Positions 48,819 through 58,378 of a stretch of 64,000 nt of DNA are shown here, one piece after another; within the stretch, counting starts at the first letter, position 1; each line of letters opens with the position of its first letter. The notes under the pieces were generated by a model. It did not search any database. It was not told where the DNA came from and saw nothing but the letters and a program-made list of their open reading frames with translations. The stretch is from positions 36,125-100,124 of the forward strand of contig CAISJV010000064.1 in assembly GCA_903885795.1 (NCBI GenBank), read 5' to 3'. Made by a program: the position numbers and the translations under genes. The DNA comes from an uncultured delta proteobacterium (GTDB lineage Bacteria > Desulfobacterota > Syntrophia > Syntrophales > UBA8958).

Positions 48819-50144
48819 ATGAGTAATGTAGCAAAAAAAGTATGGGGATACCGGTGGTTTGTTCTGTTTCTGGTGTGGTTTCTTTATTTAATTAACTACT
48901 TTGATCGCATCAGCGTCCTTACTTTTCTACCGTTTATCCAAAAAGACCTTGGTCTGTCCGCCGTCGAGATCGGGTGGTTGGGATCGATCTTCTTCTTCGG
49001 TTACGCCTTCGCACAATTTTCGGCTGGTTATCTGGCAGACAAAATGGGGCCGAAAAAGACCATGACCATCGCCATTTGGGCTTTCACCCTTATTACCTTT
49101 TTAACGGGTTTCGTGCGTACGTTCTGGCAATTCATCTTCCTGCGTGTTGCCCTGGCACTTGGCGAGGGCCATCACTATGTACCGGCCGTCCGGGCGATTG
49201 CCAACTGGTTCCCATTGTCTGAAAAGGGGCGCTCTTACGGCTATTTCGCCACAACCTGGGCTGTTGCCCCCGCCATTGTGCCCATTGTCGTTACCTGGAT
49301 GGCGGTAACATTCTTTGGAGGGGCCTGGCGACCTGTTTTCTTTGTCCTCGCGATCCCCGGCGCATTGGGAATCTTTTTATTGTGGAAATATTTTTCCGAC
49401 TCTCCGAAAGAAATGATGGAAGAGGGAAGACTCTCCAAGGAGGAATACGAGCTGATTTCCTCGTCCGTCGGCAAGGAAGCGGAAGAGCACGGCAAGACAT
49501 ACAGCACGGGCATCTTCCTGAAAGACCCCCAGTACTACCTCTTTACAATTACCTTCTTCATCATGCTCATGATCTACTGGGGCATGACCACCTGGATCAG
49601 TACCTTCCTCGTAAAGATGCACGGATTGAACATCAAGACCATGGGCTTTTACGCTTCTATGCCCTACATTGTCGCCTTCTTCTCCATGTGGCTGGGTGGT
49701 CAGATTGCCGACAAACTGTTCAAAGGTAAAATGAAGGTTGTCACCTTCATCGCCTTTCTGGGATGCATTCCTGCTCTTTATTTCCTTGGACAAGTGCCGA
49801 AAGGCGTGGAAAACCAGGGAATGCTCCTGCTCTGGCTGGCTGTGGGCGGCTTCTTCGTCAATTTTTCTTGGGGCGTTATGCAGGCCTTCCCGTCCGTTCG
49901 CTATCCCAAGGAGGTCATTGGCCGAGCCATGGGACTCACAAACGGTTTGGGACAATTCGGCGCCTTTATCTCGCCGATGATCGCCGGTTATCTGGTTATC
50001 AGCTTGCCAGATAAATCGTATGATTTTGCCAATGTGTTCATTTTCTGGTCGGCTCTTGCCTTTGTGGCGGCTATCGCGGCACTTATGCTCAAAGAAGAAC
50101 CAGTTGATCACTCAAAATACGAAATCATAAAGGGTGGGAAGTAG
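48819..50144 (+). CDS. MFS transporter (ACS-like), probable substrate importer of the catabolic locus
   Basis: 441-residue major facilitator with 12 predicted membrane segments. The start KVWGYRWFVLFLVWFLYLINYFDRIS and the loop GYLADKMGPKKTM (motif A) fit the anion:cation symporter subfamily, which carries organic acids. GGAGG precedes the ATG. Two operators of the tetR regulon lie upstream, suggesting it imports the substrate of the enzymes at 30-47 kb. It is convergent with the CaiB gene at 50305; a long hairpin lies between. Confidence 0.9.
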   Translation: MSNVAKKVWGYRWFVLFLVWFLYLINYFDRISVLTFLPFIQKDLGLSAVEIGWLGSIFFFGYAFAQFSAGYLADKMGPKKTMTIAIWAFTLITFLTGFVRTFWQFIFLRVALALGEGHHYVPAVRAIANWFPLSEKGRSYGYFATTWAVAPAIVPIVVTWMAVTFFGGAWRPVFFVLAIPGALGIFLLWKYFSDSPKEMMEEGRLSKEEYELISSSVGKEAEEHGKTYSTGIFLKDPQYYLFTITFFIMLMIYWGMTTWISTFLVKMHGLNIKTMGFYASMPYIVAFFSMWLGGQIADKLFKGKMKVVTFIAFLGCIPALYFLGQVPKGVENQGMLLLWLAVGGFFVNFSWGVMQAFPSVRYPKEVIGRAMGLTNGLGQFGAFISPMIAGYLVISLPDKSYDFANVFIFWSALAFVAAIAALMLKEEPVDHSKYEIIKGGK

Positions 50145-50193
50145 AGGGGTGTTCTCACCATCATAACGGATTCACATCTACCACCCTCCAAAC

Positions 50194-50236
50194 TCAGGGC
50201 AGTGGAACCTTCAGCATGAAGGGACCGCTGCCCTGA
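50194..50236. terminator. 43-nt near-perfect hairpin between convergent genes
   Basis: TCAGGGCAG (50194-50202) pairs with CTGCCCTGA (50228-50236), and CCTTCA with TGAAGG inside, with loop GCA. Two small internal mismatches occur. It lies between the stops of the convergent MFS and CaiB genes. No strong T-tract follows on either strand, so it may be a bidirectional terminator that relies on the stem or an RNA-stabilising hairpin. Confidence 0.6.
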
Positions 50237-50304
50237 CCTCCTTACAGTATCTCATGGGCAAACAAGTTCACATCCTACGACAAACCTGTTGGAAATGATG
50301 AGCG

Positions 50305-51486
50305 TTAATTAAAAAGCCCCGTATCCCCAAATACCGTTATTTCATCTTCCTGGTAGCCCAATTCCCGCAGGACTTCCCGGTTATGGAGACCCGCTTTCGC
50401 CCCAATTGCCTTATACTCCGGTGCGCTTGCAGAAAATTTTATCGGCGTTGCGATCTGCCGGACCACACCTCCATCCGGAATGGGGACATCCACAACCATT
50501 TCCCGGGCCTTGACCTGGGGATCATCCAGGGATTCCGCCAGGGAAAGCACCGGCTCGACGCATGCATCCACCTCCCGGAAAATGTCCATCCATTCATCCC
50601 TCGTCTTTGTTTTGAAGATCGCCCGAACCTGGGCCTTCACCTCCGAAAGATTAGGAGGCGACACGGTACCTGGAATCAGGTCCGGACGGTCAATAGCGTT
50701 ACAGAAGGCCGCAAAGAATTGTGGCTCCAGGCTCCCCACGCTGATATGCTTTTCATCTTTCGTCTGGTAGTAGTCGTAGAGAGCGCCACCGTTGAGGAGC
50801 CATTCGCTCTGATGGGGATCTTTTCCATCCACTAGATAGGAGGCGCCCACCATGGCATTGAAGGCAATCGCGCCATCGGTCATAGAAATATCGATGCTCT
50901 GTCCTTCCCCAGTGTTGGAACGATGAATAGCTGCCGCCAGGATGCCCATAACGGCATGATTGGAACCGGAGGCCACATCAGCAATCTGGATTCCCATGAG
51001 CATGGGTCCGCTTTCCCTCGTCCCCGAATAGGCGATCATGCCGGAGCGGGCCAGATAATTTATGTCATGTCCGGCCCTGTCCCGGAAGGGACCCGTCTGT
51101 CCATACCCCGTAATGGCACAGTAAATCACCGCCGGATTGATTTTTTTCAGGCCATCATAATCCAGGCCCAGCTTCCCCATGACGCCCGGACGGAACTGCT
51201 CCACCACAATGTCGTATTCCGCAACCAGTTGATGAACAATCTTGATCGCTCGGGGATCCTTCAGATTCAGAGTCATGCAGCGCTTATTCCTCCCCAGATA
51301 GGCGGAAATCGCAGCTATCTTCGTTCCAGGAAGAAAAGGCGGAATGAATGCCGTCAGATCCGGTCTGGACCCGGAAATCACCCTCAGCACATCCGCTCCC
51401 ATGTCGGCCAGGCACATGGTGGCATAGGGACCTGGCAACAGCGTTGTAAAATCCAATACCTTAAGTCCTTTTAACGGTCCTGACAT
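50305..51486 (-). CDS. CaiB/BaiF family CoA-transferase (second copy)
   Basis: 393-residue class III CoA-transferase or racemase-like member. LKVLDFTTLLPGPYATMCLADMGADVLRV is the N-terminal family signature, given by its VLDFTTLLPGPYATM part. The active-site Asp is probably in SIDISMTDG, and YCAITGYGQTGPFRDRAGHD is the CoA-binding loop. It differs from the copy at 34957 and is closer to the alpha-methylacyl-CoA racemase/BaiF side. It is divergent from transketolase; a 18-bp palindrome at 51564 lies between their starts. The substrate is unknown. Confidence 0.92.
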   Translation of the reverse strand: MSGPLKGLKVLDFTTLLPGPYATMCLADMGADVLRVISGSRPDLTAFIPPFLPGTKIAAISAYLGRNKRCMTLNLKDPRAIKIVHQLVAEYDIVVEQFRPGVMGKLGLDYDGLKKINPAVIYCAITGYGQTGPFRDRAGHDINYLARSGMIAYSGTRESGPMLMGIQIADVASGSNHAVMGILAAAIHRSNTGEGQSIDISMTDGAIAFNAMVGASYLVDGKDPHQSEWLLNGGALYDYYQTKDEKHISVGSLEPQFFAAFCNAIDRPDLIPGTVSPPNLSEVKAQVRAIFKTKTRDEWMDIFREVDACVEPVLSLAESLDDPQVKAREMVVDVPIPDGGVVRQIATPIKFSASAPEYKAIGAKAGLHNREVLRELGYQEDEITVFGDTGLFN

Positions 51487-51563
51487 ATTCCCTCCTTAAT
51501 TTCTTATGATGTTGTGAAACTACCATAAAAAAAATGTAATTGTAAAGATGCTTCGTCATCCTT

Positions 51564-51581
51564 TAGTGATGTTCATCACTA
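51564..51581. promoter_or_regulatory. 18-bp palindrome in the CaiB-tkt divergent intergenic region
   Basis: TAGTGATG-TT-CATCACTA, perfect 8-bp arms. It lies 78 bp upstream of the CaiB start and 85 bp upstream of the tkt start, so it could be an operator for either promoter. It differs from the tetR-regulon motif. Confidence 0.5.
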
Positions 51582-51666
51582 TTTATTGACTTGTTTGAAG
51601 AAATGTGAAATCTTTACTCACCAGTCGGCACTAACCATCCATACCCTATAAAGAAGGCCTCCTTAA

Positions 51667-53709
51667 ATGATAGAAGATAAATGTATCAACGCCATTCGCT
51701 TTCTCTCCGCCGATGCGGCAGAGAAGGCAAAGTCCGGGCATCCGGGAATGCCCATGGGGGCGGCGGCCCTCGCCTATACCCTCTGGATGAGGCATCTGAA
51801 GCACAATCCCGCAAATCCCTGCTGGGTGGACCGTGACCGCGTCGTCCTGTCTGCCGGACATGCCTCCATGTTACTCTACAGCCTCCTGTATCTCACCGGT
51901 TACGACCTGACCATTGAAGATATTCAAGCCTTCCGCCAATGGGGAAGCAAGACGCCGGGGCATCCGGAACGATCTCATCCCCCGGGGACAGAAATGACAA
52001 CAGGCCCCCTCGGCCAGGGGATCAGCCACGCCGTGGGCATGGCCCTGGCGGAAGCCCACCTGGCGGCCCGTTACAACCGCCCTGACCATACCATCATCGA
52101 CCACTATACCTATACCCTGGCCAGCGATGGCGATCTAATGGAAGGCGTGACCTTTGAAGCCTGCGCCTTGGCCGGGCATCTGGGACTGGGAAAACTCATC
52201 GTCCTTTACGACGATAACGGCATTTCCCTGGCCGGATCAACCGCCCTATCCTTCACGGAGGATGTAGGACAGCGATTTGCGGCCCTTGGGTGGCAGGTCC
52301 TTCCCGTTACCGAAGGAAACAGCATCGAGGCCATTGATGATGCCCTGGAATCAGCCCGGAGGGAAACGAATCGGCCCACACTGATCAAAGTGAAGACCTG
52401 TATCGGCTTTGGAGCCCCGACCAAGGAAGGAACCGCCGCCTGTCATGGATCACCCCTGGGTCAGGAGGAATTAAACGCCGCCAAAGAACGACTCGGCTGG
52501 CCGATTGAACCGTCATTTTACGTTCCTGAAGATGTACTTTCCCATTACCGGCAGTCCCTGGAAAAGGGTAAATCCCGGGAAGACGCATGGCATTCCGTCT
52601 TTGATATTTATATTCAGGCATTTCCGGAACTGGCCCGGGAATTTCAGAGAGTAATGACGGGAGAACTCCCTATGGATTGGGAAACCGCACTCCCCGATTT
52701 TGGAATGGATACTAAGGAAGTGTCAACTCGCAAGGCCTCAGAGACGGTCCTGCAATCCCTGGCGTCAATCATCCCGGAACTCATGGGTGGCTCGGCGGAT
52801 CTTAACCCCTCCTGTCTGACATGGTTGAAAGGCAAAGGGGACTTTCAGAACCCGCATCATCAAGATAACGGAACGCCGGGCGCTGTCGGCGGTGGATGGA
52901 ACTACGGCGGGCGGAATATCCACTTCGGTGTGCGGGAACATGCCATGGGCGCCATTGCCGGCGGTATGGCCCTTCATGGGGGGGTGATCCCCTATACGGC
53001 CACATTCTTTACCTTCGTGGATTACATGCGGCCGCCGATCCGACTGGCCGCCCTGATGGGTCTCCGGGTCATCTACGTTTTTACCCACGACAGTATCGCC
53101 GTCGGTGAAGACGGGCCCACACATCAGCCTATCGAACAGCTCATGAACCTCCGCTCCGTTCCGAATCTCAGCGTCATCCGTCCCTGCGACGCCGCCGAAA
53201 CGGTCCAGGCATGGCAAGCGGCCCTTGCTAACCATCACGGTCCAACTGCCCTTGTTCTGACTCGGCAAAATGTCCCAAACCCGAATCGTCAGGAGCTTGC
53301 AGCCGCCAAGGGACTTCAAAAAGGCGGTTATATTCTTTGGGACTCATCCCAGGTCAGACCGGATGTAATTTTTATCGCCACGGGATCAGAGGTTCACCTC
53401 GCCCTGGCAGCGGCACGGAAGCTCACCGGAGAAGCCATTAGGGTCCGCGTCGTTTCCATTCCCTCCTGGGACATCTTCGACGCCCAGCCTGTGGAATATC
53501 GGGACCGCGTCCTCCCGCCGGCGGTAAAGGCCAGGGTCGCCGTGGAAGCAGGGGCAAAACTGGGTTGGGAACATTATGTGGGGCTCGAAGGGGCAATTGT
53601 AGGCATGGATCGTTTCGGCGCCAGCGCCCCTGCGACCGTGCTATACGAGAAGTTCGGTCTTACGGTGGACCAGATTGCCGACATGGCAAGATCTCTCTTC
53701 AGGAAATGA
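51667..53709 (+). CDS. tkt: Transketolase
   Basis: 680-residue TPP-dependent transketolase of the pentose phosphate pathway. The substrate loop [16 protein letters not shown], the TPP/Mg motif [13 protein letters not shown] (here SDGDLMEGV), the TPP pyrimidine domain with [13 protein letters not shown], and [14 protein letters not shown] are all present. Length is normal and complete. Its stop overlaps the start of an ABC transporter gene in an ATGA, so the four genes are likely one operon; an unusual partner. TPP supply is one possible reason for the link. Confidence 0.97.
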   Translation: MIEDKCINAIRFLSADAAEKAKSGHPGMPMGAAALAYTLWMRHLKHNPANPCWVDRDRVVLSAGHASMLLYSLLYLTGYDLTIEDIQAFRQWGSKTPGHPERSHPPGTEMTTGPLGQGISHAVGMALAEAHLAARYNRPDHTIIDHYTYTLASDGDLMEGVTFEACALAGHLGLGKLIVLYDDNGISLAGSTALSFTEDVGQRFAALGWQVLPVTEGNSIEAIDDALESARRETNRPTLIKVKTCIGFGAPTKEGTAACHGSPLGQEELNAAKERLGWPIEPSFYVPEDVLSHYRQSLEKGKSREDAWHSVFDIYIQAFPELAREFQRVMTGELPMDWETALPDFGMDTKEVSTRKASETVLQSLASIIPELMGGSADLNPSCLTWLKGKGDFQNPHHQDNGTPGAVGGGWNYGGRNIHFGVREHAMGAIAGGMALHGGVIPYTATFFTFVDYMRPPIRLAALMGLRVIYVFTHDSIAVGEDGPTHQPIEQLMNLRSVPNLSVIRPCDAAETVQAWQAALANHHGPTALVLTRQNVPNPNRQELAAAKGLQKGGYILWDSSQVRPDVIFIATGSEVHLALAAARKLTGEAIRVRVVSIPSWDIFDAQPVEYRDRVLPPAVKARVAVEAGAKLGWEHYVGLEGAIVGMDRFGASAPATVLYEKFGLTVDQIADMARSLFRK

Positions 53710-54677
53710 AAAAGATCAAATTCTTTTGTTTTCCCGCTGTTTTTTTAACTGTCCTGATGGCCCTGTTGATGCTTAGCGGTTGTTCCGGGGGAGACCGTAA
53801 CGTCCCAGCTACGAAGGAAATCAAGTTCGGGATTCTGCCCCTGATTCACGCCCTGCCCATTTTTGCCGCGCAGGAGCAAGGATATTTCACCGAAGCAGGG
53901 TTGAAAGTCGAACTCATCTCCTTCAATTCCGCCATGGAAAAGGACGTGGCCATGTCGGCCCGCCAGCTTGCCGGATATTTCGGGGACATCATGACGCCCA
54001 TGGTTCTCAGGTCCAATGATGTCCCCGTGAAGATGGTCGCAACGGTTTTCAATACGACTGCTTCCCGGCGCATGTTCGCTCTTCTGGCGGCTCCGAACCG
54101 ACCGGCGGAATCCCTCAATCAACTGGCGAAAGAAGGCATTGCTATAGGTTCCAATACAATCGTCGAATACCTGGCAGTAAAAATGCTTGAAAAACAAGGC
54201 ATTTCTCCAGAGTCGACCCACTGGATCGAAGCAAAGAATATCCCTATCCGCCTGCAGATGCTCATGGAAGGCCAGGTCCCTGCCGCTGCCCTTCCCGAAC
54301 CTCTGGTCACTTTCGCCGAAAGGAAAGGAGCCCGTGTCCTCGTTGATGACGTCGGCATGGGGATCTCGGATACGGTGCTTGTTTTTACCGACGACTTTCT
54401 CAAGCAACGTCCCGAACAGGTTCGCGCCTTTCTCAAAGCCGTCAGCAAGGGGACTGATTATCTGAATAATCACCCCGAAGAGGCCAGAATCATTGCTAAT
54501 AAACACTGTCGAATCCCGGAGGGGCTCGCCAAGACCCTTACCCTGCCCTCCTATCCCGCTCTCAGTTTGCCGAACCGCTCACAACTTGTGGACATCTATG
54601 GATGGTTAAGAAAAAAGGGGATCATCTCCCGGGATATGGCCATTAACGAGATGGTTGCCGATGGCTTCCTCCCCTGA
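53706..54677 (+). CDS. ABC transporter substrate-binding lipoprotein (NitT/TauT/NMT1-like)
   Basis: 323 residues. The N-terminal signal ends in the lipobox MLSGC, so it is anchored outside the inner membrane. The mature protein has the SsuA/THI5-like fold pattern ([21 protein letters not shown], ...[16 protein letters not shown]). This family brings in sulfonates, nitrate-related anions, or the thiamine precursor HMP. The ATG at 53706 overlaps the tkt stop by 4 nt, showing translational coupling. The ATP-binding protein gene follows with a 17-nt overlap. Confidence 0.88.
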   Translation: MKKIKFFCFPAVFLTVLMALLMLSGCSGGDRNVPATKEIKFGILPLIHALPIFAAQEQGYFTEAGLKVELISFNSAMEKDVAMSARQLAGYFGDIMTPMVLRSNDVPVKMVATVFNTTASRRMFALLAAPNRPAESLNQLAKEGIAIGSNTIVEYLAVKMLEKQGISPESTHWIEAKNIPIRLQMLMEGQVPAAALPEPLVTFAERKGARVLVDDVGMGISDTVLVFTDDFLKQRPEQVRAFLKAVSKGTDYLNNHPEEARIIANKHCRIPEGLAKTLTLPSYPALSLPNRSQLVDIYGWLRKKGIISRDMAINEMVADGFLP

Positions 54678-55437
54678 CTTACTGGCCGTTACCGGACTGG
54701 GTAAAACCTTTGGCCCCGGCGCTTACCCGAAAGTGGTCCTGAAGGACGTCCATTTTCATGTCGGATACAATGACTCACTGGCTATTGTCGGACCCTCGGG
54801 ATGCGGCAAGACAACCTTGCTCCTCATGGCCGCAGGGCTACTGCCACCCACGGCCGGGGAAATCCATTTGGAAGGCGAGACAATCCAGAAGCCATCCCGG
54901 AAGATTGCGGTGGTTTTCCAGGCCTATGGTCTCTTCCCGTGGAAACGGGTCGCCGAAAATATCCTCCTGGGGGCCCAGTTCCAGAAAATCAACGTTTCTC
55001 AGGAAGCGCTGACGGCCATAAAAAGGGACCTGGATATTGAAAATCTTGACCATCTTTACCCACATCAACTCAGCGGCGGGCAGCGCCAACGGGTGGCCCT
55101 GGCCCGGGCCATGCTGCTGCGACCCAGCCTGCTCCTTCTCGATGAGCCCTTCGCCGCCCTGGATCTAATCACCCGGGAACATCTGCAGGAGCACCTGCTG
55201 ATCCTGTTCGAAAAACGGAAATTCAGCTTCGTTATTGTCACCCACAACATTGAGGAAGCTGTCTTTCTTGGACGACGCATTGTGATCATGGATCCCGAGA
55301 CCCACGGTATTGGCGAGATTATCGATAACCCCAACGCGGGAACGACGGGCTTCCGGACCGCTCCTGATTATTTTTCCAAGAACATGACCCTGAGACACCT
55401 GATCGAGCATCCCCATGAAAAACAGCCGCTGGCTTGA
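54661..55437 (+). CDS. ABC transporter ATP-binding protein (NitT/TauT-type)
   Basis: 258 residues. Walker A is GPSGCGKTT, the signature is LSGGQRQRVALARA, Walker B LLLLDEPFAALD and the H-loop VTHNIEEA. These are typical of the SsuB/TauB group. The ATG at 54661 is preferred to an upstream TTG and overlaps the substrate-binding protein gene. It energises the permease encoded next. Confidence 0.95.
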   Translation: MASSPDLLAVTGLGKTFGPGAYPKVVLKDVHFHVGYNDSLAIVGPSGCGKTTLLLMAAGLLPPTAGEIHLEGETIQKPSRKIAVVFQAYGLFPWKRVAENILLGAQFQKINVSQEALTAIKRDLDIENLDHLYPHQLSGGQRQRVALARAMLLRPSLLLLDEPFAALDLITREHLQEHLLILFEKRKFSFVIVTHNIEEAVFLGRRIVIMDPETHGIGEIIDNPNAGTTGFRTAPDYFSKNMTLRHLIEHPHEKQPLA

Positions 55438-56161
55438 TTACGCCCTAACGATAATTGTCCTGACCATCCTCTGGTATGGGACCTCAATGCTTTTAGGCTC
55501 CCAGCTCCTGCCGGATCCCCTCAGCGTCCTCAAGCGGCTGCTTCATGCAGTGAGAGAGGAGATATTCTGGGAACATACAGCAGTCAGCGCCTGGCGCCTC
55601 ATCACAGCCCTGTCCCTGGCCTTTATAACCGCCGTCCCCTTCGGCCTTGTTTTAGGAAGCAACGAACGCCTCGACCGGATCTTCGCCCCCCTTATCTATC
55701 TTAGCTATCCGATCCCGAAGATCGTCCTCCTGCCCATTATCCTCATGCTCTTCGGGCTCGGCGATCTGGGCAAGATCATCCTGATCTCACTTATAATCTT
55801 CTTCCAGCTCCTCATCACCACCCGAGACGCGGTTCGCTCCCTGGATCGGGAAGTGGTTTACGCCCTTCAGTCTTTAGGGGGAAACCGCTGGCATTTCTAC
55901 CGCCACGTCGTCTGGCCCGTGGCCCTGCCCGGCATCTTCACGTCCCTGCGCATCAGCACCGGCACCGCTGTGGCCGTATTGTTCTTCGTCGAGTCCATCA
56001 GCACCAGCCGCGGTCTGGGATTATATCTCATCGACGCCTGGGGAAGGGCCGATTACACCACCATGTTCGTCGGCATCATTGCCCTATCCGCCATCGGCAT
56101 CGTCCTTTACGAGACCTTCGACGTGATGGAAAGGCGTCTTTGTGCCTGGAAGAATCTGTGA
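55415..56161 (+). CDS. ABC transporter permease (NitT/TauT-type)
   Basis: 248-residue integral membrane permease with about six hydrophobic segments. The cytoplasmic EAA-like loop LQSLGGNRWHFYRHVVWPVALPGIF contacts the ATPase. It overlaps the ATPase gene by 23 nt and is the last gene of the tkt-ABC operon. The substrate is not apparent. Confidence 0.93.
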   Translation: MKNSRWLDYALTIIVLTILWYGTSMLLGSQLLPDPLSVLKRLLHAVREEIFWEHTAVSAWRLITALSLAFITAVPFGLVLGSNERLDRIFAPLIYLSYPIPKIVLLPIILMLFGLGDLGKIILISLIIFFQLLITTRDAVRSLDREVVYALQSLGGNRWHFYRHVVWPVALPGIFTSLRISTGTAVAVLFFVESISTSRGLGLYLIDAWGRADYTTMFVGIIALSAIGIVLYETFDVMERRLCAWKNL

Positions 56162-56251
56162 GGGAGAATTGAGAACTCTGATCAACTATCTATGACAGTC
56201 TGAAGAAACCGGGGCTTCCCTCGGTAAAGATAACCCAACATGTGCATAAAA

Positions 56252-56325
56252 TGGCTGAGGGGCGAGGAATCGAACCTCAATTTACAGGGCCAGAACCTGT
56301 CGTCCTACCGTTAGACGACCCCTCA
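56252..56325 (-). tRNA. tRNA-Gln (anticodon CTG)
   Basis: 74 nt with an encoded CCA. The acceptor stem TGAGGGG/CCCCTCA, the D arm, the anticodon arm CAGG-TTCTGGC-CCTG with anticodon CTG, and the T arm GAGG-TTCGATT-CCTC all fold. A 5' U at position 1 is typical of tRNA-Gln. It is placed between the ABC operon and the glnK-amt pair. Confidence 0.95.
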
Positions 56326-56427
56326 GTGCAGAAATTATTCCAATTTCAAATCAAAGCGCTATCTTCGTTCGCGAAGCCACACGCCAACATCAAAAAGATG
56401 ACTTCCCGGCATAGCGCATGGGATGAT

Positions 56428-56829
56428 TCATGGCATACTGACGTCAGCCTTTGATCTGACCTTTTTTGCATCTATATCACCCGGATACATCATGGCGCCT
56501 TGTCCTCGTTCGCGGGTCCGGACACGGATCACCTCATCCACAGGATAAACGAAGATAATCCCATCTCCCGGTTCTCCCGTATAGGCTGACTTCAGGATGA
56601 CTTCAATCGCATCTTCCAGATTATGGTCGCTCAAGACAATGTTGATCTGCATCTTCGGCAGCATGTTTACTTGGTAGGCGCCGGCGCGGCCCACCAGCGT
56701 GATACCTCCCTGGCGTCCATGACCGCGGACCTCGAACATATTTAATCCCACGATGCCGATTTCGGCAAGGGCATCCTTGACATCGTTGACCTTATCCTCA
56801 CGAATTATGGCTTCGATCTTTTTCAGCAT
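56428..56829 (-). CDS. glnK: P-II family nitrogen regulator lacking Tyr51
   Basis: 133-residue P-II protein. The core matches GlnB: KKIEAIIREDKVNDVKDAL, GHGRQGG and the B/C loops TGEPGDGIIFVYPVDEVI with RVRTRERG for ATP binding. The T-loop reads GHGRQGGITLVGRAGAYQV: aligned to GlnB, the uridylylated Tyr51 is replaced by Gly, so uridylylation at that site is not possible. A C-terminal tail of about 17 residues is longer than usual. It lies directly after amt2, in the usual amt-glnK order. Regulation probably relies on nucleotide and 2-oxoglutarate binding alone. Confidence 0.93.
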   Translation of the reverse strand: MLKKIEAIIREDKVNDVKDALAEIGIVGLNMFEVRGHGRQGGITLVGRAGAYQVNMLPKMQINIVLSDHNLEDAIEVILKSAYTGEPGDGIIFVYPVDEVIRVRTRERGQGAMMYPGDIDAKKVRSKADVSMP

Positions 56830-56867
56830 GATAAATCTCCAAGGTAAAAATAGGCTTTAAAGCATGT

Positions 56868-58094
56868 TTACGAATAGGATCTCTCGCCGTGGGAACTTAT
56901 ATCCAGGCCTACTTCCTCTTCCATGGCAGTGACCCGCAACCCGATACTCCAGTTCAGCAGCTTCGCTATTACATAGGTAGATCCGAAACAAAAGACGATG
57001 GTGACGATCACGGCAAAAATCTGGATGCCGACCTGCCCGGGATTGCCGAAAAACAGGCCGTTGGCGCCATCGCTATTCACGGCAACAGTGGCAAACAGAC
57101 CGGTGGCGAGCATGCCCCAGGTACTGGCGATGCCGTGACAGGCCCAGACATCCAGTGATTCATCAAGTTTCCGTCTGTCCCGAAAACGCATGGTATAATA
57201 GGATAGTGGTGCAGCGACCGCTCCAACCACCATAGACGCCAAGGGTGTTATATAACCCGAAGCGGGCGTCACCGCCGCGAGACCGACTACCATTCCCGTG
57301 GCGATTCCCAGGGTGCTGGGACGGCCATCCAGCCAGGATAGCATCATCCAGACCAGACCGGCCGTAGCGGCGGAAGTGTTGGTGGTCAACAGGGCATTCA
57401 CCGCCACACCATTGGCTGCCAGGGCGCTGCCGGCATTGAAACCAAACCAGCCCACCCACAGCAATCCGGCGCCCAGGACGGTTAACGGGATATTGCTTGG
57501 TTCCATCGGGCTTTTACCAAACCCCTTGCGTGGCCCAATCACAAGTGCAAAAGCGAGGGCCGAAAAACCGGCAGCGATATGCACGACCGTGCCTCCGGCA
57601 AAATCCAGAACCCCCATTTGCTTCAACCAGCCGCCCTGTCCCCAAACCCAGTGGCACAGCGGATCATAAACCAATGTCGCCCAGAGCAGACTAAATATCA
57701 GAAAACTCTTGAATTTAATGCGTTCCACAAAAGCACCCGTAATCAAAGCCGGTGTAATGATTGCAAACATCATCTGAAAAGCGGCAAAAAGTCCATGTGG
57801 AATGGTCTTGCTGTAGTCTCCGTTGGGCAGGGCGTCCACCCCCGTAAACCCGAGATAATTCAGCCCTCCGATAAGCCCATTGATATCGGCGCCGAAGGCC
57901 AGAGAGTAACCGTATAGGACCCACTGAACCCCAATCAGGGCCATGAAGACATAACTCAAGGTTAGAGTGGAAAGAAGGTTCTTCCTGCGCACCATTCCCC
58001 CATAAAAAAGCGCCAGGGCCGGTGTCATTAATAACACTAATGAACAACATACCAGTATCCAGGCCGTGTCGCCTGCGTTGATCTGATTGACCAT
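56868..58094 (-). CDS. amt: Ammonium transporter Amt (copy 2)
   Basis: 408-residue ammonium channel. GDTAWILVCCSLVLLMTPALALFYGG and FGFNAGSALAANG are family signatures, and the length and helix pattern match copy 1. ATG at 58094 follows GGAGGAG. It is followed after 38 nt by glnK. A -24/-12 promoter (58133-58149) lies about 40 nt upstream. Two amt-P-II pairs in one 64-kb window indicate substantial investment in ammonium scavenging. Confidence 0.96.
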   Translation of the reverse strand: MVNQINAGDTAWILVCCSLVLLMTPALALFYGGMVRRKNLLSTLTLSYVFMALIGVQWVLYGYSLAFGADINGLIGGLNYLGFTGVDALPNGDYSKTIPHGLFAAFQMMFAIITPALITGAFVERIKFKSFLIFSLLWATLVYDPLCHWVWGQGGWLKQMGVLDFAGGTVVHIAAGFSALAFALVIGPRKGFGKSPMEPSNIPLTVLGAGLLWVGWFGFNAGSALAANGVAVNALLTTNTSAATAGLVWMMLSWLDGRPSTLGIATGMVVGLAAVTPASGYITPLASMVVGAVAAPLSYYTMRFRDRRKLDESLDVWACHGIASTWGMLATGLFATVAVNSDGANGLFFGNPGQVGIQIFAVIVTIVFCFGSTYVIAKLLNWSIGLRVTAMEEEVGLDISSHGERSYS

Positions 58095-58132
58095 ACCGTG
58101 TCTCCTCCGACAAGTTGAATCACCCGGACAAC

Positions 58133-58149
58133 TGCAATTATCTTGCCAG
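58133..58149 (-). promoter_or_regulatory. Sigma-54 (-24/-12) promoter of amt2-glnK
   Basis: On the minus strand CTGGCAAGATAATTGCA matches TTGGCACG-N4-TTGCA at 15 of 17 positions with perfect GG and GC spacing. Transcription would begin near 58121, leaving about 27 nt before the amt start codon. Confidence 0.82.
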
Positions 58150-58214
58150 CATATTCTCCATAAATTGTCTTTAATATACGGTAGGTTGCATGATACTGGC
58201 TGCTATAACTATCA

Positions 58215-58253
58215 ACATAATTGTCCAATTCGGGAATGATGAAACATAATTGT
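58215..58253. promoter_or_regulatory. Paired ACA-N4-TGT sites upstream of amt2 (candidate enhancer)
   Basis: ACATAATTGT at 58215-58224 and again, identical, at 58244-58253, with starts 29 bp apart. The nearer is 66 bp from the -24 end of the promoter (58149). They match the pairs upstream of amt1 and of the glutamate synthase operon. The surrounding stretch 58095-58378 has no gene. Confidence 0.6.
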
Positions 58254-58378
58254 TCTGATAATGGCGGGAACTGATTAAGGGACGGCAAGCCACTGATTGC
58301 CGGGGTAATCACGCGGGATCATTTTATCTGCCCTGAAATGGCCTGGGATGATGGACTTGATCTGAAGGGTATTTCCTG

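Noticed and set aside
51487..51666. TPP riboswitch upstream of tkt and the ABC transporter
   Set aside because: The conserved CTGAGA and ACC-CTTTGAACCTGA-type elements are absent.
56242..56454. Plus-strand frame over the tRNA
   Set aside because: It is the familiar false frame produced by a tRNA gene on the opposite strand.
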